Source of the DNA: Coprococcus sp.
Lineage (GTDB): Bacteria; Bacillota; Clostridia; Lachnospirales; Lachnospiraceae
Length of the DNA stretch: 35,568 nt
Assembly (NCBI GenBank): GCA_016296785.1
Contig: JAEDHX010000013.1
Span: 1-35,568, forward strand
Reading direction: 5' to 3'
Shown in pieces: positions 15,161 through 22,239 of the stretch; position 1 is the stretch's first letter, and each line of letters begins with the position of its first letter. The notes beneath the pieces are model-generated. The model was not told the origin of the DNA. It ran no database searches and saw only the letters and a program-made list of their open reading frames with translations. The translations under genes were made by a program, and so were the position numbers.

Positions 15161-15178
15161 TTAGTTAATTTTAACTAA
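15161..15178. promoter_or_regulatory. Perfect 18-bp dyad just before a ribosome binding site
   Basis: TTAGTTAA-TT-TTAACTAA is a perfect inverted repeat lying 2 bp before AAAGGAG. It could be a repressor operator or, as RNA, a small hairpin next to the ribosome binding site. Confidence 0.45.
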
Positions 15179-15195
15179 GAAAAGGAGTGATTGTA

Positions 15196-17130
15196 ATGTC
15201 AGTAAATGAATATATGAAGGCACAGAAGCTTGGTGAGAAATGCTATCAGGCTGCTGTTTCTAAAAATGAATATCCATATCTTCCTGTTTTGGAGGAGGTT
15301 GTTTCTTCATCTGATGTGGAGGGTGAAGTATATCTTGGATTGCAGAATATAGCACTTGGACATGTGGTTGGTACCGCAACTGCCGGCAGGACTACTGCAT
15401 TTGCGAGTAATTTTATGCCTATACTTGATTATAAGACTGAATTTGGTGCAAAATGGTCTGCGCTTTGTGATTCGCATTTGGAAGAAGGAATTCACGATCC
15501 AATAAAGGCATATGAATACATGAACAGATTTTATGTTGTTGAGGGCAATAAACGTGTCAGTGTTCTTAAGTATTTTGGAGCAGATTCGGTTCCTGCCATA
15601 GTGACACGTAAGATGCCTAAGAGAACAGATGATATAGAGAATAAAATATATTATGAATTTGTTGATTTTCATAAGCAGACGGGCCTTAACTATGTAATGT
15701 TTACTCAGGTCGGAAGCTATGATAAGCTGCGTGAATATATCGGACTTGATTCTGATGGGGTGTTTAGTGATGATGCGAGAATGGATTTTAATTCAGCGCA
15801 CCTTGCGTTCGAAAAGGCATTTTTAGCTAAAAAGGGTGGAGATGCCCTTACAATAACACCTGATGATGGCTTGCTTGTATTTCTTAGTGTTTATGGATAT
15901 GATGCGTTAAAGGAAATGACTGGCGAGGAGGTTAAGGAGAATCTTGAGAAAATATGGGATGAGATACTTCTTAGCAGTCATAAGAAGGTAAAAGATGTGC
16001 TTCCAAAGATGGATCCGGTTGAACCAAAGAAGAAGTTGTTTTCAAAGAAGCCGGATCCGTACAAGAAGATTAAGGTTGCATTTGTGTATGATAAGACTCC
16101 GGAGGATTCTGTGTGGATATATAGCCATGATCTTGCCAGAATAAAGCTGGAAGAAAAGTATAAGGAGAAGCTTGAGACAAAGGTTTGCAAGAATATTGAT
16201 GATAATAAGAAGCTTGCTGAGTGCTTAAATGAGCTTGCAGAGGACGCATTTGATGTGATTTTTACAACTGGACCAGAGATGCTTCCTGAGTCGCTAAAGC
16301 TTGCGGTGGAATATCCGGATGTTAAGATACTTAATTGCTCGCTTAGTATGCCTACAAGTCATGTCAGAACCTACTATGCAAGAATGTATGAGGCGAAGTT
16401 TATTGCAGGTATACTTGCAGGCTGTCTGTGTGAGGACGGAAGAATAGGATATATTGCTGACTATCCGATATTTGGAACAGTTGCTAATATTAATGCATTT
16501 GCGATTGGCGCTAAGATGGTAAATCCGCGTGCTAAGATTTATCTTGAGTGGAGTAAAAAGCGCGGCTCGAACCCTCATAAGACATTTGAAGAACTTGGAA
16601 TAAACTATATATCAGACAGAGATATGATTTCTCCGCTTGATGCTTCAAGAAGATTTGGACTATACAGTCTTGAAAATGGGGAGGTTAGAAACCTCGTGAT
16701 GCCATTTTATGATTGGAGCGCATTCTACGGCAGAGTAGTAGATGCGGTACTTGAGGACAATTGGAAGCAGGAGGAGAAGAATGAGGCAGCAAGATCAGTT
16801 AGCTACTGGTGGGGCATGTCAGCCGGGGTAATTGATGTAATCTTTTCAAGGCATATTCCTTCTGAGACGATGAGGCTTGTTAATCTTATGGTAAGTATGA
16901 TCAAGAATGGTTCGGTTAAGCCATTTTTTGGTAAATTGTGTTCGCAGCAGGGTGTGATTAGAGATTGTGAGCAGAGTGAGATGCAGGCGTCTGATATAAT
17001 AAAAATGGATTGGCTTGCAGATAATGTTATTGGCTCTATACCTGAGGAATCAGAGCTTATAGAGGATGCAAAGGATGTTGTTAATCTTCAGGGAGTAAAT
17101 AGCCCTGAACGTCTTGAGCTTAAGTCATAG
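15196..17130 (+). CDS. Cytoplasmic ParB-like / BMP-family fusion protein
   Basis: A 644-residue protein whose C-terminal half (about 290-610) is a basic membrane protein (BMP/PnrA-like) ligand-binding domain: IKVAFVYDKTPEDSVWIYSH, FDVIFTTGPEMLPESLKLAV, KFIAGILAGCLCEDGRIGYI, ANINAFAIGAKMVNPRAKIY. This fold binds purine nucleosides in surface lipoproteins. Here there is no signal peptide or lipobox, so it should be cytosolic. Residues about 105-145 (FYVVEGNKRVSVLKYFGADS, then VPAIVTRK) resemble the ParB-like domain around its EGNKR-type box. Residues about 150-270 are unassigned and Lys/Pro-rich at the end. AAAGGAG fixes the ATG at 15196 rather than the GTG at 15187. A metallophosphoesterase gene follows by 50 bp. 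An intracellular nucleoside sensor is a reasonable inference; the activity is unknown. Confidence 0.8.
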   Translation: MSVNEYMKAQKLGEKCYQAAVSKNEYPYLPVLEEVVSSSDVEGEVYLGLQNIALGHVVGTATAGRTTAFASNFMPILDYKTEFGAKWSALCDSHLEEGIHDPIKAYEYMNRFYVVEGNKRVSVLKYFGADSVPAIVTRKMPKRTDDIENKIYYEFVDFHKQTGLNYVMFTQVGSYDKLREYIGLDSDGVFSDDARMDFNSAHLAFEKAFLAKKGGDALTITPDDGLLVFLSVYGYDALKEMTGEEVKENLEKIWDEILLSSHKKVKDVLPKMDPVEPKKKLFSKKPDPYKKIKVAFVYDKTPEDSVWIYSHDLARIKLEEKYKEKLETKVCKNIDDNKKLAECLNELAEDAFDVIFTTGPEMLPESLKLAVEYPDVKILNCSLSMPTSHVRTYYARMYEAKFIAGILAGCLCEDGRIGYIADYPIFGTVANINAFAIGAKMVNPRAKIYLEWSKKRGSNPHKTFEELGINYISDRDMISPLDASRRFGLYSLENGEVRNLVMPFYDWSAFYGRVVDAVLEDNWKQEEKNEAARSVSYWWGMSAGVIDVIFSRHIPSETMRLVNLMVSMIKNGSVKPFFGKLCSQQGVIRDCEQSEMQASDIIKMDWLADNVIGSIPEESELIEDAKDVVNLQGVNSPERLELKS

Positions 17131-17179
17131 ATAATCATAGATGAAATAACAAATGATAATGTATTGAGGTATTAGTGTA

Positions 17180-17776
17180 ATGAAGATTCTTGTACTTGCA
17201 GATAAGGAATCGAAATATTTATGGGATTATTTTGATAAGAAAAAACTGGAGGGGATTGACCTTATTATTTCATGTGGAGATTTGGCGCCACAGTATTTAT
17301 CCTTTCTTGCGACTTTTTCGCATGCACCTGTTTTGTATGTGCGTGGTAATCATGATGTGTGCTACGAGGCGACTCCACCGGATGGATGTATTCCGATAGA
17401 TGACAAAATATATGTTCATGACGGCATTCGTATCTTAGGACTTGGAGGGTCAATGGAATATAAATATGGCGGTGCGGCCTGCCAATATTCTGAGGAGGCA
17501 ATGAAGAAACGTATACGCAAGTTGAAGAGACAGCTTAAGAAGAATGATGGCATCGATATACTTGTCACCCATGCACCTGCATACAGAATAAATGATTCGG
17601 AAGACCTTGCACATACCGGATTTTCATGCTTCAAAACACTTATTGAACAGTATAAACCGAAGTATTTTCTTCATGGTCATGTCCACATCAACTATGGCCG
17701 TGATTTTGTAAGAGAATCTACCTATCAGGAAACCACCATCGTCAATGCTTTTGAGCGATACATAATTGAAATATAA
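17180..17776 (+). CDS. Calcineurin-like metallophosphoesterase
   Basis: A 198-residue single-domain phosphoesterase. Visible motifs are D8 in VLADKES, GDLAP (D34), GNHD (N57-H58-D59), VTHAP, and the terminal GHVH. The usual first motif, Asp-X-His, reads Asp-Lys-Glu here, so one metal ligand appears to be replaced by Glu or supplied otherwise; the other ligands are intact. Such proteins hydrolyse cyclic nucleotides, nucleotides or phosphodiesters, with substrate not predictable from these motifs. TTGAGG lies before the ATG. It follows the ParB-like/BMP gene by 50 bp and is probably cotranscribed, suggesting a nucleotide-related substrate (inference). Confidence 0.85.
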   Translation: MKILVLADKESKYLWDYFDKKKLEGIDLIISCGDLAPQYLSFLATFSHAPVLYVRGNHDVCYEATPPDGCIPIDDKIYVHDGIRILGLGGSMEYKYGGAACQYSEEAMKKRIRKLKRQLKKNDGIDILVTHAPAYRINDSEDLAHTGFSCFKTLIEQYKPKYFLHGHVHINYGRDFVRESTYQETTIVNAFERYIIEI

Positions 17777-17856
17777 TTGATTTGCCTTGCGTGGATTGTT
17801 GTTTTCTGATAAACTTAAGCGTGTTGTACAAATAGTGTATGAAAGGAGATGGAGGT

Positions 17857-19205
17857 TTGGATAAGGGAAGTGTAGATTATAATAAGACGATTGAAGAGTT
17901 GGTTGAATTCTGCAAGGACTCAGGAAGAATAGACCAAAACCTCTATGTGACTTATGATGTAAAAAGAGGACTTCGAGATTCAAATGGTCGAGGAGTGCTA
18001 ACCGGATTAACAGAGATATTGTTGCATATGATGTAATAGATGGTGAATGTGTTCCGTCTGATGGTCATCTGTATTTTCAGGGATATGATGTTGAAGAACT
18101 TGAAAAGGGCTTTCATGGCAGCAAATTTGGTTTTGAAGAGACTATTTATTTGCTTTTGTTTGGCGAGCTTCCAAATAGGAAACAGTTTGATGAATTTGTA
18201 GAGTTGCTTGAGACATTTAGGGAATTGCCTAGGAAATTTGCCCGTGATGTTATTCTTAAAGCACCTAGTAAGAACATGATGAATGTACTTCAAAGATGTG
18301 TTCTTACCTTGTACTCATATGATGATAACCCGGATGATATTAGTATTGAAAATGTACTTAAGCAGAGTCTTGGGCTTATTGCTCAATTTCCGCTTATCGC
18401 AGCTTATGGCTATCAGGGCTACAAGCATTATTTCCATGATAAGAGTCTTGTAATTCATAACCCTAAGAAAGGCCTTTCAACAGCAGAGAATTTTCTTAGG
18501 CTAATCAGAGCTGATAAGAAATATACTGAGCTTGAAGCACAGGTGCTTGATATTTGCCTTGTTATTCATGCAGAGCATGGTGGAGGTAATAACTCAACAT
18601 TTACAACGCATGTTATTTCATCGACAGGTACTGATACTTATTCAACAGTAGCCGGTTCACTTGGTTCACTTAAAGGACCAAAGCATGGCGGGGCAAATCT
18701 TAAGGTTCAGCAGATGTTTGACGACCTTAAGGCGCATGTTAAAGATTGGTCAGATGAAGATGCTCTTACAGCGTATCTTGAAAGTTTGCTAAATAAAGAA
18801 GGCTTTGACCATTCGGGACTAATTTATGGAATGGGACATGCGGTATATACTAATTCAGATCCTAGAGCGAGAATCCTAAAGGGATATGCAAAAAGACTTG
18901 CTGAGGAAAAAGGAAAACAGGATGAATTCATGCTTTATGCAAGAGTGGAGAAGATTGCTGCTTCGCTTTTGGCAACAAGAAGAAACAGAGGCAGCATTTC
19001 AGCAAATGTTGATTTCTACAGTGGATTTGTATATAACATGCTTGGGATTCCAATTGAATTGTTCACACCGATATTTGCTATTGCAAGAATAGCCGGATGG
19101 TGTGCCCATAGAATAGAGGAGCTTGCAAATCCTGGCAAGATAATACGTCCTGCATATAAATATGTTGGTACTCACCGAGAGTATCATCCTATGGATGAAA
19201 GATAG
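17857..19205 (+). pseudogene. gltA: Citrate synthase, frameshifted near 18005-18020
   Basis: Citrate synthase joins acetyl-CoA and oxaloacetate, the first step to 2-oxoglutarate. The product is split over two frames. The first (TTG at 17857 after AAGGAG; to a stop at 18034-18036) gives YDVKRGLRDSNGRGVLTGLT. The second, open from 17958 to 19205, gives RDIVAYDVIDGECVPSDGHL and the rest of the enzyme: catalytic region AEHGGGNNSTFTTHVISSTG, LGSLKGPKHGGANLKVQQM, IYGMGHAVYTNSDPRARIL, and ANVDFYSGFVYNML with its catalytic Asp. All active-site segments lie in the second frame. Family alignment suggests residues such as IS are missing at the junction, matching a 7-bp loss between short repeats. No slippery site is seen. 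An ATG at 18150 could start only a truncated protein. A base error is not excluded. Confidence 0.85.
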
Positions 19206-19221
19206 ATATAAGGATAATAAA

Positions 19222-19273
19222 AAGGCTGTTGCTTTGTGATGTTAGATAATAACAATAGTAAAGCAACAGCCTT
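19222..19273. terminator. Bidirectional terminator between gltA and the methyltransferase
   Basis: A perfect 14-bp inverted repeat (AAGGCTGTTGCTTT at 19222-19235, complement at 19260-19273) with A and T residues outside both arms, lying between convergent genes. Confidence 0.88.
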
Positions 19274-19275
19274 AT

Positions 19276-20139
19276 TTATTGCTGCCAACGACCTGATGCT
19301 CCGCATGGGAGAATAAGCCCTGACTCCGTGCATGGCAACCCGATTTCGTCGGAGATAACAGTGCCGCCAAAACGAGAACCTATTTCGGTCTGTATCATAT
19401 AAGTAAGTACAGCCGGCTGAAGACCGGTTGTGTAGGAATTTACCAGGAAAAACAAAGGTTTATCGCATAACACCTGGCTACACAGCTTGATAAATGGATG
19501 AATCTTTTCTTCTATCTTCCATATCTCGCCCTTAGGCCCTCTGCCATATGAAGGAGGGTCCATGATGATTGCATCATATTTGTTGCCTCTTCGTATCTCG
19601 CGCTCGACAAATTTGACACAGTCATCTACAATCCATCTGATTGGTGCATCGCCAAGTCCTGATGAGGCAGCATTTTCCTTAGCCCAGGTGACCATTCCCT
19701 TTGATGCGTCAACATGAGTTACGGCTGCTCCTGCTTTAGCGGCTGCACATGTTGCACCACCTGTATATGCAAATAGATTGAGTATCTTTAAGTCTTTCTT
19801 TGGAGATTTTCTGATTAATTCACTAAACCAGTCCCAATTAACTGCCTGTTCGGGAAACAGACCTGTATGCTTAAAACTAAATGGCTTAAGATTAAAGGTA
19901 AGTCCCTTGTAGTTGATGGACCACTGCTTTGGAAGGTCGAAGAACTCCCACTCGCCTCCTCCTTTGTTGCTTCTATGGTAGTGCCCGTTCAAATGCTTCC
20001 AATTACTGTTTTTCTTTGGTGTGCTCCATAATACCTGAGGATCAGGTCTTAGTAAAATGTATTTGCCCCAGCGCTCAAGCTTCTCGCCTTCGGAGCAGTC
20101 GAGTATCTCGTAGTCTTTCCAATCATCTGCTATCCACAT
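19276..20139 (-). CDS. Class I SAM-dependent methyltransferase (RlmI/RlmL-like)
   Basis: A 287-residue methyltransferase of the group annotated as SAM-dependent rRNA methyltransferases. Residues about 1-110 form an N-terminal region with GKYILLRPDPQVLWS and FNLKPFSFKHTGLFPEQAVN. The Rossmann core then shows motif I ILNLFAYTGGATCAAAKAGA, an acidic loop THVDASKGMVTWAKENA, and the catalytic-type motif IMDPPSYGRGPKGEIW. The DPPSY box fits base-methylating enzymes acting on RNA, but the target site cannot be given. It lies downstream of a small membrane-protein gene (55 bp) on the minus strand and is convergent with gltA. The ribosome binding site is weak (AGAAAGG, long spacing). Confidence 0.85.
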   Translation of the reverse strand: MWIADDWKDYEILDCSEGEKLERWGKYILLRPDPQVLWSTPKKNSNWKHLNGHYHRSNKGGGEWEFFDLPKQWSINYKGLTFNLKPFSFKHTGLFPEQAVNWDWFSELIRKSPKKDLKILNLFAYTGGATCAAAKAGAAVTHVDASKGMVTWAKENAASSGLGDAPIRWIVDDCVKFVEREIRRGNKYDAIIMDPPSYGRGPKGEIWKIEEKIHPFIKLCSQVLCDKPLFFLVNSYTTGLQPAVLTYMIQTEIGSRFGGTVISDEIGLPCTESGLILPCGASGRWQQ

Positions 20140-20194
20140 ATTTATTTAGCCTTTCTGTCTGAATATCAATATAAAAACTGCACAATAATTTAAT

Positions 20195-20782
20195 CTACAA
20201 ATCTATATCATAAATGTTTTTGACTTCAACGTCAATTGCTGAAAGAGCATTGTATAACTTATCAGCATCAGCATTTGCATTTGACTTGATTTTAGATTCT
20301 ATTTTATCTATTTCCTGTTTGTAAATATTAAGCTTTGATATATTTTTTGCACAATATTCCTGTGCCTTTGTTGCCGGGATTATTTTATGGCTTTTGGCAT
20401 ATCCGAGGAATTTGCCCTGTGTGTGAATAAGATAAATAATTATATTTTTAACCTCCTGAAACAGAAGATAACACACGGCAATGATTAGAAGACCTCTGAA
20501 AGCGATTCCAAATAAACCGCTTGAAGCAGTCCAGAAAAATAAAAAGACCAGGAACAGAATAGTGCCGAGGCAAACAAGTATTGCTGCGCCTGCAAGCTTT
20601 TCGTTCTTTTTCATTGCGTTCAAAGTGCCTTGTAACTCGCTTTTGTGAAGGTCAATCCTATTTTTCTTATGGTCAATAAGTGCCAAAACATCTCCATGGG
20701 AATGATTAGTACTCCTGTTGAATTTCTCTCCTCCATATACAACGGTTTCATTTATATTAATATTATTATCTGACAGCTTCAT
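20195..20782 (-). CDS. Two-helix membrane protein, unknown function
   Basis: A 195-residue protein not recognised. A polar N-terminal region of about 60 residues (with SHGDVLALIDHKKNRIDLHK) precedes two adjacent hydrophobic helices (GAAILVCLGTILFLVFLFFW and FGIAFRGLLIIAVCYLLFQE). A C-terminal, Lys/Glu-rich, probably coiled-coil region follows (ISKLNIYKQEIDKIESKIKS) with periodic hydrophobics. Both termini are probably cytoplasmic. GGAGA lies at a normal distance before the ATG. It precedes the methyltransferase gene on the same strand, so they may form an operon, with no evident functional link. Confidence 0.75.
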   Translation of the reverse strand: MKLSDNNININETVVYGGEKFNRSTNHSHGDVLALIDHKKNRIDLHKSELQGTLNAMKKNEKLAGAAILVCLGTILFLVFLFFWTASSGLFGIAFRGLLIIAVCYLLFQEVKNIIIYLIHTQGKFLGYAKSHKIIPATKAQEYCAKNISKLNIYKQEIDKIESKIKSNANADADKLYNALSAIDVEVKNIYDIDL

Positions 20783-20847
20783 AACATTTCTCCGTTAAAA
20801 ATTTATTTTGATAGTATCATGATACTATAATTAATTCAATAGGATTT

Positions 20848-20956
20848 GCCATGGGGACAGATTTGCCATGGGGACAGGTCCCGTGGCGAAAAATATCATA
20901 ATGTATATCAAAAAGACATTTATCTCATTTTTAGCCACGGGACCTGTCCCCGTGGC
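20848..20956. repeat. Cluster of palindromic elements: partial copy plus inverted doublet
   Basis: A partial element (GCCATGGGGACAG, 20848-20860) is followed by a full copy at 20865-20887 and an inverted copy at 20934-20956, separated by 46 AT-rich bases. The two full copies differ by one base (CATGGC versus CGTGGC). The paired inverted layout resembles BIME or MITE structures: head-to-head palindromes that can themselves pair into a long hairpin. Confidence 0.9.
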
Positions 20957-20974
20957 TAATCCGAAAATTGGGTA

Positions 20975-21002
20975 TTGCAAATAGAAAATTATGTGTTATA
21001 AT
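20975..21002 (+). promoter_or_regulatory. Candidate promoter of the aldolase-like gene
   Basis: TTGCAA (20975-20980), a 16-bp spacer and an extended -10, TGT-TATAAT (TATAAT at 20997-21002). A leader of about 100 nt would follow. Confidence 0.6.
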
Positions 21003-21110
21003 AATGGGCATACTAACACACACCAACGCGTTAAAGTGTAAAAATATAGTAAGATGAATATATATGGTGTGATTTATCATAATAAAAATATGTTATAGGA
21101 GGAAGAAATT

Positions 21111-22085
21111 ATGATAGGCGGAGATATGATTACCTACAGACCTGATATACAGGTTCTTGATGCAACAATTCGTGATGGAGGACTTGTTAATGATTTTTAT
21201 TTTACTGATGAATTCGTAAGAGCTCTTTATGAGGCGAATATTAAGGCTGGGGTTGATTATATGGAGTTCGGCTATAAGGCTTCCAAGGAGATGTTTGATG
21301 TAAATAAATTTGGCAAGTGGAAGTTCTGTGATGAAGCGGATATAAGAAGTATCGTTGGAGAAAATAATACGGAATTAAAGATATCAATTATGGCTGATGT
21401 TGGAAGATGCGACTTCAAGAATGATATCATTGATAGATCTGAGAGTGTTATAGATATGATTAGAGTAGCTACATATATTAACACTATGCCTGCAGCAATT
21501 GAGATGATAGAGGATGCTCATGCTAAGGGCTATGAAACAACCTGTAATATCATGGCAATCTCAAAGGATCAGGAGTCGGATATTGATGTTGCTCTTGAGA
21601 TGCTTGGAAAGAGCAATGTTGATGCTATATATATTGTAGACAGCTATGGTTCTTTATACCCTGAACAGATCAAGAGACTTACAGAAAAATATGTTGCTGT
21701 TGGTGAGAAAACGGGCAAGAAGATTGGAATTCATGCTCATGATAATATGAAGCTTGCATATGCAAATACTGTTGAGTCTATGATAAATGGTGCGTCAATG
21801 CTTGATGCCACAGTCAGCTGCATGGGAAGAGGCGCTGGTAATTGCGCTCTAGAGCTATTGCTTGGATTCCTTCGTAATCCAAAATACAATTTGTATCATA
21901 TTCTAAGATTTATTGAAAGATATATGATTCCGCTTAAGCAAAAAGGGGATGCTGTTTGGGGATATGATGTCCCATATATGCTTACCGGTATGCTTAACCA
22001 ACATCCCAGAGAAGCTATAGATTTTATTAAGCAGGATAGACATGATTATGCTGAGATGTATAGTTACCTTTTGTACAGAGATTAG
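21111..22085 (+). CDS. HMGL-like (DRE-TIM) aldolase/lyase domain protein
   Basis: A 324-residue TIM-barrel protein of the HMGL/DRE-TIM metallolyase superfamily, resembling 4-hydroxy-2-oxovalerate aldolase. The N-terminal metal and catalytic motif is LDATIRDGG (R21-D22). The divalent-metal His pair is IHAHDN (about H208/H210), and GRGAGN follows. The C-terminal part (QKGDAVWGYDVPYMLTGMLN) resembles aldolase-type members rather than isopropylmalate synthases. No acylating dehydrogenase partner is adjacent, so the meta-cleavage pathway role is unlikely and the substrate is unknown. AGGAGG lies 7 bases before the ATG at 21111; an ATG at 21126 is a weaker alternative. It has its own promoter and a following hairpin. 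Confidence 0.82.
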   Translation: MIGGDMITYRPDIQVLDATIRDGGLVNDFYFTDEFVRALYEANIKAGVDYMEFGYKASKEMFDVNKFGKWKFCDEADIRSIVGENNTELKISIMADVGRCDFKNDIIDRSESVIDMIRVATYINTMPAAIEMIEDAHAKGYETTCNIMAISKDQESDIDVALEMLGKSNVDAIYIVDSYGSLYPEQIKRLTEKYVAVGEKTGKKIGIHAHDNMKLAYANTVESMINGASMLDATVSCMGRGAGNCALELLLGFLRNPKYNLYHILRFIERYMIPLKQKGDAVWGYDVPYMLTGMLNQHPREAIDFIKQDRHDYAEMYSYLLYRD

Positions 22086-22137
22086 GCTTTACAAAGAATC
22101 TATTTTACATTAAAATTATATAATATAGAACGTGAAG

Positions 22138-22172
22138 TGGTCCGCAAATATGGCTTTATGTTTTGCGGACCA
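22138..22172 (+). terminator. Hairpin after the aldolase-like gene
   Basis: TGGTCCGCAAA (22138-22148) and TTTGCGGACCA (22162-22172) form a perfect 11-bp stem. The following T content is moderate. Confidence 0.65.
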
Positions 22173-22195
22173 TTTGTGTATTTATAATGTTGAAA

Positions 22196-22215
22196 TTACT
22201 AAGTTTTCTTAGTGA
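22196..22215. promoter_or_regulatory. Short hairpin/dyad upstream of the SBP gene
   Basis: ACTAAG-TTTT-CTTAGT (22198-22213) with one wobble and one further pair. It lies about 15 bp before the ribosome binding site (TTAGGAGG) and could be an operator or leader hairpin. Confidence 0.35.
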
Positions 22216-22239
22216 ATTCGCTAGTTAGGAGGAATTTTT

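Larger units (their letters stand above)
14885..15195. other. AT-rich intergenic region before the ParB-like/BMP gene
   Basis: About 310 bp without a supported gene. It contains a candidate promoter (15035-15062), a perfect dyad (15161-15178), two copies of AAAATGACGAA (14911 and 15015) and the ribosome binding site AAAGGAG (15181-15187). Confidence 0.7.
20783..21110. other. Intergenic region carrying clustered palindromic elements
   Basis: These 328 bp separate the minus-strand membrane-protein gene from the aldolase gene. They hold one partial and two full palindromic elements (20848-20956), a candidate promoter (20975-21002) and the AGGAGG site before 21111. No gene is supported. Confidence 0.8.

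Noticed and set aside
17952..18293. 113-codon minus-strand open frame over the gltA break
   Set aside because: Antisense to citrate synthase; the sense frames have family motifs on both sides of the frameshift.
17857..19205. Programmed ribosomal frameshift in gltA
   Set aside because: No slippery heptamer, no stop-adjacent stimulatory structure seen, and residues expected by the family are missing at the junction.
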